The notes: generated by a model from the letters alone, not told the origin. A DNA stretch of 64,000 nt from JACRCT01 sp049841135 (GCA_049841135.1 JASGHK010000008.1:62001-126000), one strand, 5' to 3'; shown: positions 25,910 through 36,289, counted from the stretch's first letter. Numbers and translations: made by a program.

Positions 25910-27409
25910 ACGCGCTCGCCCTGACCGTCCTGCTGTCGCTGGGCGCCGCACCGGCCCGGCCCGCCGCCCCGCCCCCACCGCCACTCCCGCCCCCGCCCCC
26001 GACCTCGCCGGCGGCGGCGAGCCCCGCGGCGCCGGCGGAGGCCCCTTCCCCGGCCGAGCTGCGCATCGACCGCGAAGTGAGCGCGATCAAGGAGCTCTCG
26101 CTCGAGTCCGGCCAGAACCGCCTGCTCGTCGTCTCCGAGGACATCGCCCGCGTCGCGGTGGCCGACCCGAACGTCGCCGACCTGAAGGTGGTCACCCCCA
26201 CGCAGCTCTTGCTGACGGCGCGCGAGCCGGGCAACACCGACCTGACCCTCTGGAACCGCGCCAACCAGCCGCTGGTCGTCGCCCTGCGCGTGGCCCGCAA
26301 CCTCGAGGGCCTGCGCAAGCAGCTCAAGGAAGCTCTTCCCCGGCGAGGACGTGCGGCTCTCGGCGGCCGGCGACCTCCTGGTGCTCGAAGGACAGGTCAG
26401 CGACGTGCGCATCCCGGAGCGGGTCGGCGAGGTCGCCAGGCTCCACAGCAAGCAGGTCGCCAACCTGCTGCAGGTCACCGGCCAGCAGCAGGTCCAGCTG
26501 GAGGTGCGCTTCGCCGAGGTCTCGCGCGCGGCGATGCGCGAGATGGGGGTGCACTTCTTCCACAAGCAGGAGGGGACGCGCGTCGCGGGCATGACCGGCC
26601 CGGGCACCAGCCCCGGCAACTTCCTCAACACCACCTCCAACCCCTCCATCCCCGGGGCCGGCGTGCGCAGCGGCACCGGCCAGCCGCCGGACGTGCTGGC
26701 GCCGATGTTCAGCAACGCCTTCTCGCTCTTCTTCTCGCAGAACTTCTCGGGGTTCCCGTTCAGCGTCACCCTGAACCTGCTCGCCGAGAACGACCTCGCC
26801 AAGATCCTGGCCGAGCCGACGCTGGTCACCCTCACCGGCCAGGAGGCGAAGTTCCTCGCCGGCGGCGAGGTGCCCATCCCCATCTCCTCGGCGCTGGGCC
26901 AGGTCAACGTCACCTGGAAGAAGTTCGGCATCCTGCTCAACTTCACCCCCACCGTCATCGGCCAGGACACCATCCACCTCAAGCTCGCCACCGAGGTGAG
27001 CGAGCTCGACCCCACGCTCTCGGTGACCGTGGCCGGCAGCACCATCCCCGGCTTCTCCTCGCGGCAGGGCGAGACCACGGTCCGGCTGGGCGACGGGCAG
27101 AGCTTCGCCATCGCCGGCCTGCTCACCGACCGCACCCGCTCGCAGGTGGCCAAGGTGCCGCTGCTGGGAAGCATCCCGGTGCTGGGGGCGCTGTTCCGCT
27201 CGACCTCCTACCGCCGCGAGGAGACCGAGCTGCTGGTGGTGGTCACCGCGCGGCTGGCGCGCCCCATGGCGCCGCACGAGCTGCCGCCCCTGCCCACCGA
27301 CGAGGTCCGCCCGCCCAGCGACTGGCAGATCTTCCTGCTCGGCGCCGAGCAGGGCTTGCGGCCGCCATCGCAGGGCGGTCCGGCCGGCGCGGTCGGGTTC
27401 CTGCGCTAG
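25906..27409 (+). CDS. cpaC: Tad secretin CpaC/RcpA, one-base frameshift
   Basis: 500 residues when corrected. The GTG start at 25906 overlaps the cpaB stop (GTGA) behind GGAGG. After a signal peptide and a polyproline stretch (PPPPPLPPPPP) comes the BON-like/pilus N-terminal domain (LSLESGQNRLLVVSEDIARVAVADP), then the secretin core: VQLEVRFAEVSRAAMREMG, LLAENDLAKILAEPTLVTLTG and LFRSTSYRREETELLVVVTARL. The doubled A in GAAGCTC at 26329-26335 breaks the frame after KQLKE; removing it reads KELFPGEDVRLSAAGDLLVLEGQV. The protein forms the outer-membrane channel for the pilus. Confidence 0.9.
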
Positions 27410-27437
27410 CGACGGAAGAGGACGAGGAGGAGAGAGC

Positions 27438-28593
27438 ATGCCCGAGGCCCACGACCGCAACGAGACGACGCTCCTGGTAGGGGTCGGCCCCGATCTGGAG
27501 GCCCGCTTCCTTCCCGCGCTGGGCGCGCTCCCCCTCGAGCGGGTTCCGGCCGAACCCCAGGCCGTCGCCGAGGCCCTGGCCCGCGCTCACCCCGCGGCGG
27601 CCCTGGTCGCCCTGCTGCCCGCGGCCGCCGACCCAGCGCTGCAGCTCGTCCGGCAGCTCGCCGGCGGCGGCGTCCGGGTGGTGGTGGTGGCTCCCGAGCG
27701 GAGCGCGGAGCTCATCCTCCGGGCCATGCGCGCCGGCGCGCAGGAGTACCTCGTCCCCGGCGAAGAGAAGGCGCTGGCGACGGCGCTCAGCGGAGGCGCC
27801 GAGCACGGCCCCGGATCGGTCGTCGCGGTCCTCGCGGCCAAGGGTGGGCTGGGCGCCACGTCGGTGGCCGCGCACCTGGCCGGCGCGCTCGTCCACAGTG
27901 GCGCCCGCGCCTGCCTCCTCGAATCTCGATCAGGACTCGGGCGACGTGCTCCCCACCCTGGACCTTCAGGGGCGCTACGACCTCGGCGAGCTGCGGGCCA
28001 ACCTGCACCGCCTGGACCGCGAGCTGCTCGACACCTCCCTCGAGCGGCACCGCGCCGGCTTCTTCGTGATCGGACAGACGGAGACCGCCGACTCCTCCCG
28101 CCGCCTGGAAGAACGCGAGGTCCCCGGCCTGCTCGCCTTCCTGCGCCAGCATTTCCGGCACGTGGTGATCGATGGCCTGCGCCGGCTCGACGGGCCGGAG
28201 CTCGCCGTGCTGGAGGCCGCCGAAGCCGTCGTCCTGCTGGTGACCCAGGAGGTGGTGGCGGTGCGGGACGCCCGCCGCGCCCGTGAAGCCCTGGAGCGCC
28301 TCGGCGTCGGCGAGCCGCGCCTGCGCCTGGTCGTCAACCGCTTCCAGAAGGGCTCGCGCATCGACCTCGGGCTCCTGTCCGACACCGTGGGCCTGCCCGT
28401 GGCGGCCACGCTGGCCAACGACTGGCCCTCTCTGGGAGCCGCGGTGCAGCGCGGCGCCCTGCTCTTCGAGACCGCCCCGCGCTCGGCGCTCGCCCACGAC
28501 CTCTCGGCGCTCGCGGCCTCGCTTCCCGGGGCCAGCGCGCCCGCGCCGTCCCACCCGCGACCGCTCTGGTCGCGCCTGCTGTCCAGGAGGTAG
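27438..28593 (+). CDS. cpaE: TadZ/CpaE-family ATPase, one-base frameshift
   Basis: 384 residues when corrected. An N-terminal atypical receiver-like domain (VRVVVVAPERSAELILRAMRAGAQEYL) precedes a ParA/MinD-like ATPase with the deviant Walker A AAKGGLGATSVAAHLA at about residue 137. The doubled A in GAATC at 27921-27925 breaks the frame; correction gives ACLLDLDQDSGDVLPTLDL, the expected Walker A' strand. Later RLRLVVNRFQKGSRID matches the family. TadZ proteins localise the pilus machine to the cell pole. Confidence 0.88.
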
Positions 28594-28596
28594 CCG

Positions 28597-29938
28597 ATGG
28601 GGTTGATCGACCGAGCGCGGGGCCGCGCCCCGGAAGCCGCCGCGGCAGCCGAGGGACTGGCCGCGAACCAGCAGCAGTTCCACGACCTGAAGGCCGACCT
28701 CCATCGGCGGCTGGTGGATCGCATCGACCTGCGCACCCTCGAGAGCCTCCCGCCGGACCGCGTCCGCGAGGAGCTGCGAAGCGTGTTGGGCGCCATGGTC
28801 CAGGAGAAGCTCGTTGCCACTCAGCCGCGCCGAGCGCGAGCGGATGGTCCAGGAGCTCATCGACGAGCTCATCGGCCTGGGGCCTCTCGAGCCGCTGCTG
28901 CGCGACCCGACCATCAGCGACCTGCTCGTCAACACCTACGCCACCACCTACGTCGAGCGCCGCGGCAAGCTCGAGCTGACCCCGGTGCGCTTCCGCGACA
29001 ACGACCACCTGCTGCAGATCATCAACCGCATCGTCTCGCGGGTGGGACGCCGGGTCGACGAGGCCTCGCCGATGGTCGACGCCCGGCTCGCCGACGGCTC
29101 GCGCGTCAACGCCATCATCCCCCCGCTCGCCATCGACGGCCCCTGCCTGTCCATCCGCCGCTTCGGCTCCGCGCCCCTGCGGCTGCTCGAGCTGGTCGAA
29201 GGCGGCAGCGCGCCGCGCGAGGCCCTGGCCTTCCTGGGCGCCGCGGTGCGCGCCAAGCTCAACGTCCTCATCAGCGGCGGCACCGGCAGCGGCAAGACCA
29301 CGCTGCTCAACGCCCTCTCGGCGTTCATCCCCGACGGCGAGCGGGTGGTGACCATCGAGGACTCGGCCGAGCTCAAGCTGCAGCAGAAGCACGTCGTGCG
29401 CCTGGAGACCCGCCCGCCCAACATCGAAGGCGTCGGGGAGATCGTCGCCCGCGACCTCGTCCGCAACAGCCTGCGCATGCGCCCCGACCGGATCATCATC
29501 GGCGAGGTCCGCGGCGCCGAGGTGCTGGACATGCTGCAGGCCATGAACACCGGGCACGAGGGCTCGATGACCACCGTGCACGCCAACACCCCGCGCGACG
29601 CGCTGGCCCGCATGGAGGCGATGGTGGGGATGAGCGGGGTCCCCATGGCCGACGGCGCGGTGCGCCAGACCATCGCCCGCGCGCTCAACGTGATGGTGCA
29701 GCTCAACCGCTACACCGACGGCAAGCGGCGGCTCTCGAGCATCGCGGAGATCACCGGCACCGAGGGTCCCACCATCACCTTGCAGGAGATCATCCGCTTC
29801 GAGCAGCAGGGGGTCGACGCCCAGGGCCGCGTCGTCGGGCGCTTCGTGGCCACGGGGGTGCGGCCGCGCTGCACCGAGCGGATCGAGCGGGCGGGCATCG
29901 ACGCCGACGAGCTCTTCGCGCGCATCGCGGGGGCCTAG
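28597..29938 (+). CDS. cpaF: Tad pilus ATPase CpaF/TadA, one-base frameshift
   Basis: 446 residues when corrected; the ATG at 28597 is 3 bp after the cpaE stop. It is the bifunctional secretion ATPase that drives pilus assembly. Features are LGPLEPLLRDPTISDLLVN, Walker A SGGTGSGKTTLLNAL, ERVVTIEDSAEL, the Walker B region RPDRIIIGEVRGAEVLDML and the His box GHEGSMTTVHANTPRDAL. The doubled A in GAAGCTC at 28806-28812 breaks the frame at about residue 71; removing it gives VQESSLPLSRAERERMVQELIDEL and restores a continuous N-terminal domain. Confidence 0.9.
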
Positions 29939-29942
29939 AGCG

Positions 29943-30908
29943 ATGCGCCAGGCCCTGATCATCCTCGTCAGCCTCGTGACGGCCGCGGCCTTCGAGGGCC
30001 TCTTCCACCTCGCGCGCTACCTGCGCGAGCGGCAGGCCGCGGACCTGCGGCGCCGCTTGCGGCTGCTGGACTCGGGCGAGGCCTCCGGCACGCTCGGGCT
30101 GCTGCGCAACGAGCGCTACGCCGCCAACCCGCTGCTCGACCCGTTGGTGCGGTCGTTGCCGTTCGCAGCCTCGCTGGAGCGGCTGCTGGCCCAGGCGGAC
30201 TCGCCGCTCACGGTCGCCCGGCTCCTGGCGGGCTGCGTGGCCGGAGCGGTGGTGGGCCTGGGCGTCCCGCTCACCTTGGGTTTGGGGCTATTGCCGTCGC
30301 TGGTCCTCGGCGCGACGGGCGCGGCGCTGCCGATCTTCGCGGTGGTCGTCGCGCGGGAGCGCCGCGCCGAGCGCCTGAGCGAACAGCTCCCGGAGGCGCT
30401 GGACATGATGAGCCGCTCGCTGCGCGCCGGGCACGCCTTGCCCGAGGCGTTCCGGCTGGTGGCCTCGGAGATGCCCGTCCCGGTCAGCGTCGAGTTCGGC
30501 CGCGCCTACGAGGAGCAGCGGCTAGGGCTCGCCGCGGAGCAGGCGGTGGTGAGCATGACCGGGCGCACGCCCGGCTGCCGGGACCTGAAGATCTTCGCGG
30601 TGTCGGTGCTGGTGCAGAAGGAGACCGGCGGCAACCTCGCCGAGATCCTCGAGAACATCGCCACCACCATCCGCGACCGCTACCGCTTCTACGCCAAGCT
30701 CAAGGCGCTGACCGCCGAGGGCCGCGCCTCGGGGATGGTCCTGGGCTGCCTGCCGATCGCCATGGTGGGCCTGCTCTCGGTGCTCAACCCCAAGTACCTG
30801 TCCCGGCTGTTCGACAACCCGCTGGGCAACTTCATCCTCGCCTACGCGGTGCTCACCTGGGTCGCCGGCGCGGTGTGGATGTACCGGATGACCAAGGTCG
30901 ACTACTGA
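29943..30908 (+). CDS. tadB: Tad pilus membrane platform protein TadB
   Basis: 321 residues, T2SF-type platform protein. Membrane segments at about 4-22, 93-135 and 262-315 frame the cytoplasmic T2SF domain: EQLPEALDMMSRSLRAGHALPEAF, then VLVQKETGGNLAEILENIATTIRDR. It pairs with TadC to form the inner-membrane platform that couples CpaF to pilin extraction. It starts 4 bp after the cpaF stop. Confidence 0.9.
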   Translation: MRQALIILVSLVTAAAFEGLFHLARYLRERQAADLRRRLRLLDSGEASGTLGLLRNERYAANPLLDPLVRSLPFAASLERLLAQADSPLTVARLLAGCVAGAVVGLGVPLTLGLGLLPSLVLGATGAALPIFAVVVARERRAERLSEQLPEALDMMSRSLRAGHALPEAFRLVASEMPVPVSVEFGRAYEEQRLGLAAEQAVVSMTGRTPGCRDLKIFAVSVLVQKETGGNLAEILENIATTIRDRYRFYAKLKALTAEGRASGMVLGCLPIAMVGLLSVLNPKYLSRLFDNPLGNFILAYAVLTWVAGAVWMYRMTKVDY

Positions 30909-30923
30909 CCCCCGAGGGACCCG

Positions 30924-31862
30924 ATGGACTCCGGCCTGTGGACCTTCGCGCTCGCATCGCTCCTCGCCGGGCTCGCGCTCGCCGGCCTCGGCGCGGGCGC
31001 CTGGAGCTTGCGGCGCGAGAACCCGCTCGCGCGGCGCCTGCGGGGCCCGGAGGCCTTCGAGGAGCACGGCTCCGACGGCCTGGGGCGGGGCGAGGGGCCG
31101 TCCCGAGCGCTGGTGGCGTTGGGCTGGGTCGCCCGGGGCGGCGACGCCGAGGTCAGCGCGCTCCGGCGCAAGCTCGTCCAGGGCGGGCTGCGCCAGCCAT
31201 CCGCGCTGCAGGTCTTCCTGGCCGCCAAGGTCGCCCTGGCCTTGTCCTTTCCGCTCGCGTTCCTCGCGATCCACGCGACCTTCCCGCAGCCGATGCGCTT
31301 CGCGGCCGTGGTGGCGGTCTGGCTCTGTGGCGGCGGCTTCTTCCTCCCCAACCTGTGGCTCAACGCGCGGGTGACGAGTCGGCGCCAGCTCATCGACCGC
31401 GGCCTGCCCGACAGCCTCGACCTGCTGGTGACCTGCGTGGAGGCCGGCCTGGGGCTCGACGCCGCGATGCTCCGCGTCTCCCAGGACAGCGCGCTGTGCG
31501 CCCCCGCCCTCGCCGAGGAGCTGCGGCTGACGTCGCTGGAGACGCGCGCCGGCATCCCCCGGCCCGAGGCCTTCCGCCGCCTCTACGAGCGCACCGGCTG
31601 CGACGAGCTCAAGTCGCTGGCCGCCACGCTGGCGCAGGCGGAGATGTTCGGCACCAGCGTCGGGCTCGCGCTCCGCGTCCAGGCCAAGGGCATCCGCGTC
31701 AAGCGCATGTTCCGGGCCGAGGAGCGCGCGGCCATCGTCTCCGTGAAGATGACGATCCCCCTGGTGCTGTGCATCCTGCCCAGCCTGCTGGCGGTGGTCA
31801 TCGGGCCCGGGGCGGTCAACATCTACCAGCAGCTCTTCGCCAAGCTCGGCGGAGGTCACTGA
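30924..31862 (+). CDS. tadC: Tad pilus membrane platform protein TadC
   Basis: 312 residues, second T2SF-type platform protein. Membrane segments lie at about 8-28, 92-112, 118-140 and 275-298. The T2SF domain contains LPDSLDLLVTCVEAGLGLDAAMLRVSQ and LAQAEMFGTSVGLALRVQAKGIR. It is separated from tadB by 15 bp. The order tadB-tadC-tadD is the usual Tad arrangement. Confidence 0.9.
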   Translation: MDSGLWTFALASLLAGLALAGLGAGAWSLRRENPLARRLRGPEAFEEHGSDGLGRGEGPSRALVALGWVARGGDAEVSALRRKLVQGGLRQPSALQVFLAAKVALALSFPLAFLAIHATFPQPMRFAAVVAVWLCGGGFFLPNLWLNARVTSRRQLIDRGLPDSLDLLVTCVEAGLGLDAAMLRVSQDSALCAPALAEELRLTSLETRAGIPRPEAFRRLYERTGCDELKSLAATLAQAEMFGTSVGLALRVQAKGIRVKRMFRAEERAAIVSVKMTIPLVLCILPSLLAVVIGPGAVNIYQQLFAKLGGGH

Positions 31863-31863
31863 C

Positions 31864-32661
31864 ATGCGCGCTTCGTTCCCGGCCGTGCTGGCCTTCGTCG
31901 CACTGCTGCTGGCCCAAGGCTGCGCGCACACCCGGCCGCCGGCCGACGAGACCTCCGCGCTGCGCAAGGCGATGGCCCGCCACGCGGTGCGGCAGGGCCA
32001 GTGGGCCGCCGCGATGGACCTCCTCTCGGAGCTCTACCGCGCCTCGCCCAGGGACGCCGAGGTGCTGGCCCTGCGCGGAGTGGCGCTGCGCGAGCAAGGG
32101 CTCCTGCACGAGGCCGAGACGGAGTTGCTCGAGGCGGTGCGGCTGGCGCCGGACTACGCCTGGGGGCAGGCGCAGCTCGCGGTCCTGCTCGATCTGCTCG
32201 AGAAGCCCGACCAAGCGCTGGTCCACCACCGGAGGGCGGTGGCGCTGGAGCCGGAGAACCCGGGCTGGCTCAACAACCTCGCCTTCTCGCAGTTCGCGCG
32301 CGGGCAGACCGCCGAGGCCATCGAGGGCTACCGGCACGCGGTGCGGCTGGCGCCCAACGACGCGCGCATCCGCAACAACCTGGGCTTTGCCCTCGCCCGC
32401 TCGGGCGACTTCCGGGCCGCGGCCGAGCAGTTCCGGCACGCCGGCGGCGCCGCCGACGCGCGCATCAACCTCGGCCTGGCCTACGAGATCGCCGGGAACC
32501 TGGCGCAGGCCTTCGACCTGTACCTGGAGGCGGCCCGGCTCGACCCGGGCTCGACGAAGGCGCGCTCGAACCTGGAGCACGTGGCGCAGCGGCTGGGGCG
32601 GGCGGTGCCGCAGACGGCAGCCCTCGAGACGACTGGAGCGGAGGGGAGGCAAGGGCCATGA
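31864..32661 (+). CDS. tadD: TadD-like TPR lipoprotein
   Basis: 265 residues. A signal peptide ends in the lipobox LLLAQGC, followed by about five TPR repeats (for example AQLAVLLDLLEKPDQALVHH, then NPGWLNNLAFSQFARGQTAEA). TadD proteins are pilotins or assembly factors for the Tad secretin. The stop overlaps the start of the next small lipoprotein (ATGA). Confidence 0.85.
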   Translation: MRASFPAVLAFVALLLAQGCAHTRPPADETSALRKAMARHAVRQGQWAAAMDLLSELYRASPRDAEVLALRGVALREQGLLHEAETELLEAVRLAPDYAWGQAQLAVLLDLLEKPDQALVHHRRAVALEPENPGWLNNLAFSQFARGQTAEAIEGYRHAVRLAPNDARIRNNLGFALARSGDFRAAAEQFRHAGGAADARINLGLAYEIAGNLAQAFDLYLEAARLDPGSTKARSNLEHVAQRLGRAVPQTAALETTGAEGRQGP

Positions 32662-32996
32662 GGTTGGGCATCAAGGGGTGGGTGGGGCTGGGCGCGCTGG
32701 CGGCGTCGCTGGGCGGCTGCGCGGGCCCGGAGCACCTGGGGTCCGGGACCACCGGGGCCGCGACGCGCGCCGTCGCCACCCTGCAGGCCGTGCGGCCGCC
32801 GTCGAAGGTGGCCGCGAAGGCGGCGACCGGCTTGGATTCGCAGGAGGCGGCGATCATCTCGGAGGCGTACCGTCGCTCGCTGGCGCCCAAGGGCGCCGCG
32901 GTCGACGAGCCGTCGGTGCTCTTCGTCGCGCCGAACAGCGCCAAGGCGCAGGGCCGCGCGCTGCCTCCGCCGTCCGTGCCGCCCAAGGAGAGGTGA
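32658..32996 (+). CDS. Small lipoprotein of the Tad locus, unknown function
   Basis: 112 residues. A signal peptide with lipobox SLGGC is followed by a mostly disordered Ala/Pro-rich mature part; the only structured-looking piece is SQEAAIISEAYRRSLAPKG. It overlaps tadD by 4 bp and precedes the TadG-like gene by 5 bp, so it is clearly part of the operon. I do not recognise a family. It could be an extra pilotin or a peptidoglycan-associated factor. Confidence 0.75.
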   Translation: MRLGIKGWVGLGALAASLGGCAGPEHLGSGTTGAATRAVATLQAVRPPSKVAAKAATGLDSQEAAIISEAYRRSLAPKGAAVDEPSVLFVAPNSAKAQGRALPPPSVPPKER

Positions 32997-33001
32997 TCCG
33001 C

Positions 33002-34009
33002 ATGCTCCGACTCCGTTCCGACGAGAGCGGGGGCTCGGCGGTGACCGTGGCCATCGCCCTGCTGGCGCTCGGGGGCTTCATGGCCCTGGTGCTCAACATC
33101 GGCCACCTCATGGCCGTTCGCGGGCAGCTCCAGAACGCCTGCGACGCGGCCGCGCTGGCCGGGGCCCAGGAGCTGGACGGGACTCCGCAAGGGCTCTCCC
33201 GGGCGCGCGCCCTGGCGGTCGACTTCGCCTCGCGCCACGACACCGACCGCGGCATCGAGGTGGCCATCGACCCGGCCACCGACGTCGTCCTCGGGACCTG
33301 GCGAGCCAGCGACTCGTCCTTCACCCCGCTCTCGGAGAGCGCCCCGAACGCTCCCAGGCTCATCAACGCCCTGCAGGTGCAGGCCGGGCGCGAAGCGGAC
33401 CGCGGCAACCCGCTGTCGGTCTACTTCCCGGTCTTCCTGGGCGGGCGCAGCGAGACCAGCGTCAGCGCCTCGGCCATCGCCGCCCGCGGCGCGCCGTGCG
33501 ACGGCTGCTCGATCCCGCTGGTCTTCGCCGACTGCCTCGTGCTCCGGGCCGACGGCTCGGTGAATTGCGGGGAGACGCTGGTCTTCCGCAGCGACACCAC
33601 CGACAACGTCGGCTTCTCGCTGCTGCAGGACGGCGTGCGCACGGTGAGCACCAGCGGCATCATCAACGTCCTCCACGGCACCTGCACCGGCGTCGACGTC
33701 GGGGACGACATCGGCGTCGGCAACGGCAACCAGCTCAACAACAACGTGGTGAAGGCCTTCGAGGACTACCGGGCGCTGCACGGGTCGCACGTCACCGTGC
33801 CCATCGTCTCGCCGCCCAACGGCTGCCCGGCCAAGTTCAACGGCCTCTTGCCGGTGGTGGGCTTCGCCAGCTTCACCATCACCGCTGTGACCGGGCCGCC
33901 CAACCAGTCGATCTCGATCAGGCTCGACTGCGAGAAGGCGATCCCCTCGCGCGTGGTGGGCTGCGGCTTCTTCGGCACCGTCTCGGAGAAGCCGGCGCTG
34001 GTGCACTGA
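33002..34009 (+). CDS. tadG: TadG-like pilus-associated protein
   Basis: 335 residues; the ATG at 33002 follows AAGGAGAGG. The N-terminus DESGGSAVTVAIALLALGGFMALVLNIGH is the TadE/TadG-type hydrophobic segment, followed by MAVRGQLQNACDAAALAGAQEL, the conserved Tad_G/DUF2134-like helix. The C-terminal part is beta-rich with several Cys (PCDGC, CLVL, HGTCTG, NGCPAK, DCEK, GCGFF), probably disulfide-bonded outside the cytoplasm. It is the last gene of the Tad locus and converges on the ceramidase-like gene, with only 3 bp between the stops. Confidence 0.85.
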   Translation: MLRLRSDESGGSAVTVAIALLALGGFMALVLNIGHLMAVRGQLQNACDAAALAGAQELDGTPQGLSRARALAVDFASRHDTDRGIEVAIDPATDVVLGTWRASDSSFTPLSESAPNAPRLINALQVQAGREADRGNPLSVYFPVFLGGRSETSVSASAIAARGAPCDGCSIPLVFADCLVLRADGSVNCGETLVFRSDTTDNVGFSLLQDGVRTVSTSGIINVLHGTCTGVDVGDDIGVGNGNQLNNNVVKAFEDYRALHGSHVTVPIVSPPNGCPAKFNGLLPVVGFASFTITAVTGPPNQSISIRLDCEKAIPSRVVGCGFFGTVSEKPALVH

Positions 34010-34012
34010 CCG

Positions 34013-35348
34013 CTACGGGCCGAAGGTGGCTTTGAGCCCCTGCTCGATGCCGGCCTCGAACTGCCCGGCGAGCTCCGGGGCGAACAAGACGCGCTTGGCC
34101 TCGCCAGTCCCCTGCTTCACGGCCTCGGCCGTCTCCACGTAGCCCACGTAGCCCTGCGCGAAGGAGACGAGCGCCAGCCGTTCGCCCGGCGCCAGCATCG
34201 GCGCGAGCTTCTTGCGCCACTCGAACGACACCGAGGACGTCGGCTCCCCAGGGAGCATCACCAGCGAGAGCCCCGGCACGCGCAGCAGCGCGAAGCTCCG
34301 CCTTGCGCGGCGCCAGCGCGTGCAGCACGTTCGCCGCCGGCATGCTCAGGAAACCGGGAACGGCGTGCTCGGCCTCGGCGCGTGGCATCCCGACCTCCAC
34401 GGCCGCCCAGCGCAGCGATGGGGCCGCCGGTGTCGCGGCCGCCAGCAGGGCCTCCTGCGCCGCCTGGGCCACCCGCGCGCCCATCCGGTCCACCGGCTCG
34501 CCTTCGCCCTCCTTCGGCGGGTCCGAGCTCTGGTCGCCCATCGCCCCCTGCAGCAGGAGCGCCACCCCGCCCCCGTCCGCCTCGAGCCTGCGCATCGTCC
34601 GCCCGGGCCAGTCGCCGTCGAGCGCCTTCGGGTCGCGGCCGACGACCGTGGCGTGCGAGCCGAAGACCACCAGCCGCGAGACCGCCTTGCCCTGGGCGTC
34701 GTCCACCGCGAGGACGGTGAGCAGGTCGTCGTTGGGCGCGCCATCCCGGTCGCGGTTGTAGAGGATGCCGGGCAGCGGTGCCTGCGCGACGCGGACCTGG
34801 GCCGGCGCGAGCGCCTGGTTCGCCTTGTCCAGCGCCTCCTTCAGCCGCGCGATCAGCGCGTCCTCGCGCTCCTGCTGCCAGCTGCCGGTGGCGCCGATCT
34901 CCGCGACGGGGTTGCGGTCGTAGCCGCCGAAGGACGAATGGGTGTGCGTGGCGGTGACCGCCGCGTCGGCGAGCCCCAGCTCCTTCGCGCGAGCGCGGAC
35001 GGCCTGGGCGACGCGCTGGGGGATCTCCAGCACCTCGGCGCTGATCAGCGCGACCGACTTGTCGCCCGCGGACAGGACCAGCGCTCGCGCCGAGAGCGGC
35101 CCACTGGTCTTGGCGGTCGGCCGCGGCGGCGGATATCCGGCGACCGTGGCCGGAAGCGCCGCGTCCATCTCCACCTTGGCGGCGCCGGCCCTCCACTGCT
35201 CCGCGACCGCGGCCGCCTGCGCGACGACCTTGGGCTCGGGCAGCGGCCTCCTCCCGCGCCAGTCGAGCGAGAAGAGCACGTAGAGCATGCCCAGCGTGTA
35301 GACGACGACGAGCGCGCGGGACGACCGGCGGGGCTTCAGCTCAGGCAC
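34013..35348 (-). CDS. Neutral ceramidase-like hydrolase, one-base frameshift
   Basis: 444 residues when corrected. I choose the GTG at 35348 because GGAGG lies 9 bp upstream. An N-terminal membrane anchor (ALVVVYTLGMLYVLFSL) precedes a domain resembling neutral/alkaline non-lysosomal ceramidase: AVTATHTHSSFGGYD with the HTHS metal-ligand motif, VFGSHATVVG, LLLQGAMGDQSSD, and near the end VMLPGEPTSS and FAQGYVGYVETAEAV. The doubled A in GAAGCTC (plus strand, 34292-34298) breaks the frame; removing it gives KAELALLRVPGLSLVMLPGEP. Such enzymes cleave N-acyl bonds of ceramides or similar amides. Convergent with the Tad operon. Confidence 0.82.
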
Positions 35349-35370
35349 CTTCGCTCGCCTCCACACGCCG

Positions 35371-35411
35371 TTTCTTAGCGGCGCCGAATCACCGGGCCTA
35401 TAATCCCGGGC
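35371..35411 (+). promoter_or_regulatory. Likely promoter of the MshEN-like gene
   Basis: A perfect TATAAT lies at 35399-35404, rare in this GC-rich DNA, 20 bp upstream of the ATG at 35425; AAGGA serves as ribosome site. No good -35 is visible (TTTCTT at 35371 is too far), so it may need an activator or an alternative sigma factor. The leader would be short, about 14 bp. Confidence 0.45.
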
Positions 35412-35424
35412 CAAGGATACCCAA

Positions 35425-36279
35425 ATGGCCTCTCGCATCGCGGACATCTTGCACCGGGCCAAGCTCATCGACGACCTGCAGCTGCGCTCGGCGACGGCGC
35501 ACCAGGCCCAGTGGGGCGGCCGCATCCCGACCATCGTCATCGAGAAGAAGTTCGTCTCCGAGGAGAAGGTCGTCGACGCCATCGCCAACGCGATGAAGCT
35601 GCCCAAGGTCGACCTCGGCACGGTGGAGACCGACGCGGCGGCCATCGGCAAGCTCGACGCCGACTTCTGCAAGGTCAACGCGGTCTTCCCCTGCGCGCTC
35701 AAGGACAACGGCAAGTCGCTGTGGCTGGCGATGGTCGACCCCACCAACCTGCCGGTGGTCGACGAGGTCGCGCTCAAGGCCAAGGTCCGCGTCAACCTGG
35801 TGGTGGCGAGCGAGCGCCAGGTCCAGGCCGCCATCAAGCGCGCCTACTACGGCGAGTCCCCGAGCACTCCGCAGAGCTTCGGCAACTTCACCTCCATCGA
35901 GGTCCCGGTCGGCGAGGAGGAAGAGGGGAAGATCGTCGACATGTCGGGGCACACCTTGATCAAGAACATCAAGGACATCGTGCCCCAGGCGGCCAAGAAG
36001 GCCCCGCCGGTCGGCGACGGCGCCGACGACGTGGCGTTCAAGGACGCCAAGCCGGGCATGGTCACCGGGGCCCTGCAGATGCTCGACGAGATGTTCGGCC
36101 CGGAGGACGGTGTCCCCTCCCGCCCGACCTGGACCGACCAGGACCTCGAGCGGCTGCGCGCCATCCAGGACCAGCAGGAGAAGGGGGCGCGCATCCTGCG
36201 CGCCGTGCTCGACCTGTGCGTGGCCAAGGGCTACTTCTCGCCCGACGAGTACCGGCTCAAGCTCAAGAAGCTGATGTAA
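35425..36279 (+). CDS. Stand-alone MshEN/GspE N-terminal-domain protein
   Basis: 284 residues. Residues about 1-150 resemble the N-terminal domain of GspE/PilB/MshE ATPases: IADILHRAKLIDDLQLRSA, KKFVSEEKVVDAIANAMKLP, then WLAMVDPTNLPVVDEV. The C-terminal half is acidic and helical with a final RILRAVLDLCVAKGYFSPDEY helix. There is no ATPase domain. In MshE this domain binds cyclic di-GMP; whether the binding motif is intact here I cannot judge. Stand-alone copies are common in Myxococcota and are thought to be signalling adaptors. The neighbouring PilZ and kinase-like genes support a signalling role. Confidence 0.75.
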   Translation: MASRIADILHRAKLIDDLQLRSATAHQAQWGGRIPTIVIEKKFVSEEKVVDAIANAMKLPKVDLGTVETDAAAIGKLDADFCKVNAVFPCALKDNGKSLWLAMVDPTNLPVVDEVALKAKVRVNLVVASERQVQAAIKRAYYGESPSTPQSFGNFTSIEVPVGEEEEGKIVDMSGHTLIKNIKDIVPQAAKKAPPVGDGADDVAFKDAKPGMVTGALQMLDEMFGPEDGVPSRPTWTDQDLERLRAIQDQQEKGARILRAVLDLCVAKGYFSPDEYRLKLKKLM

Positions 36280-36289
36280 GGGCGGGGCC

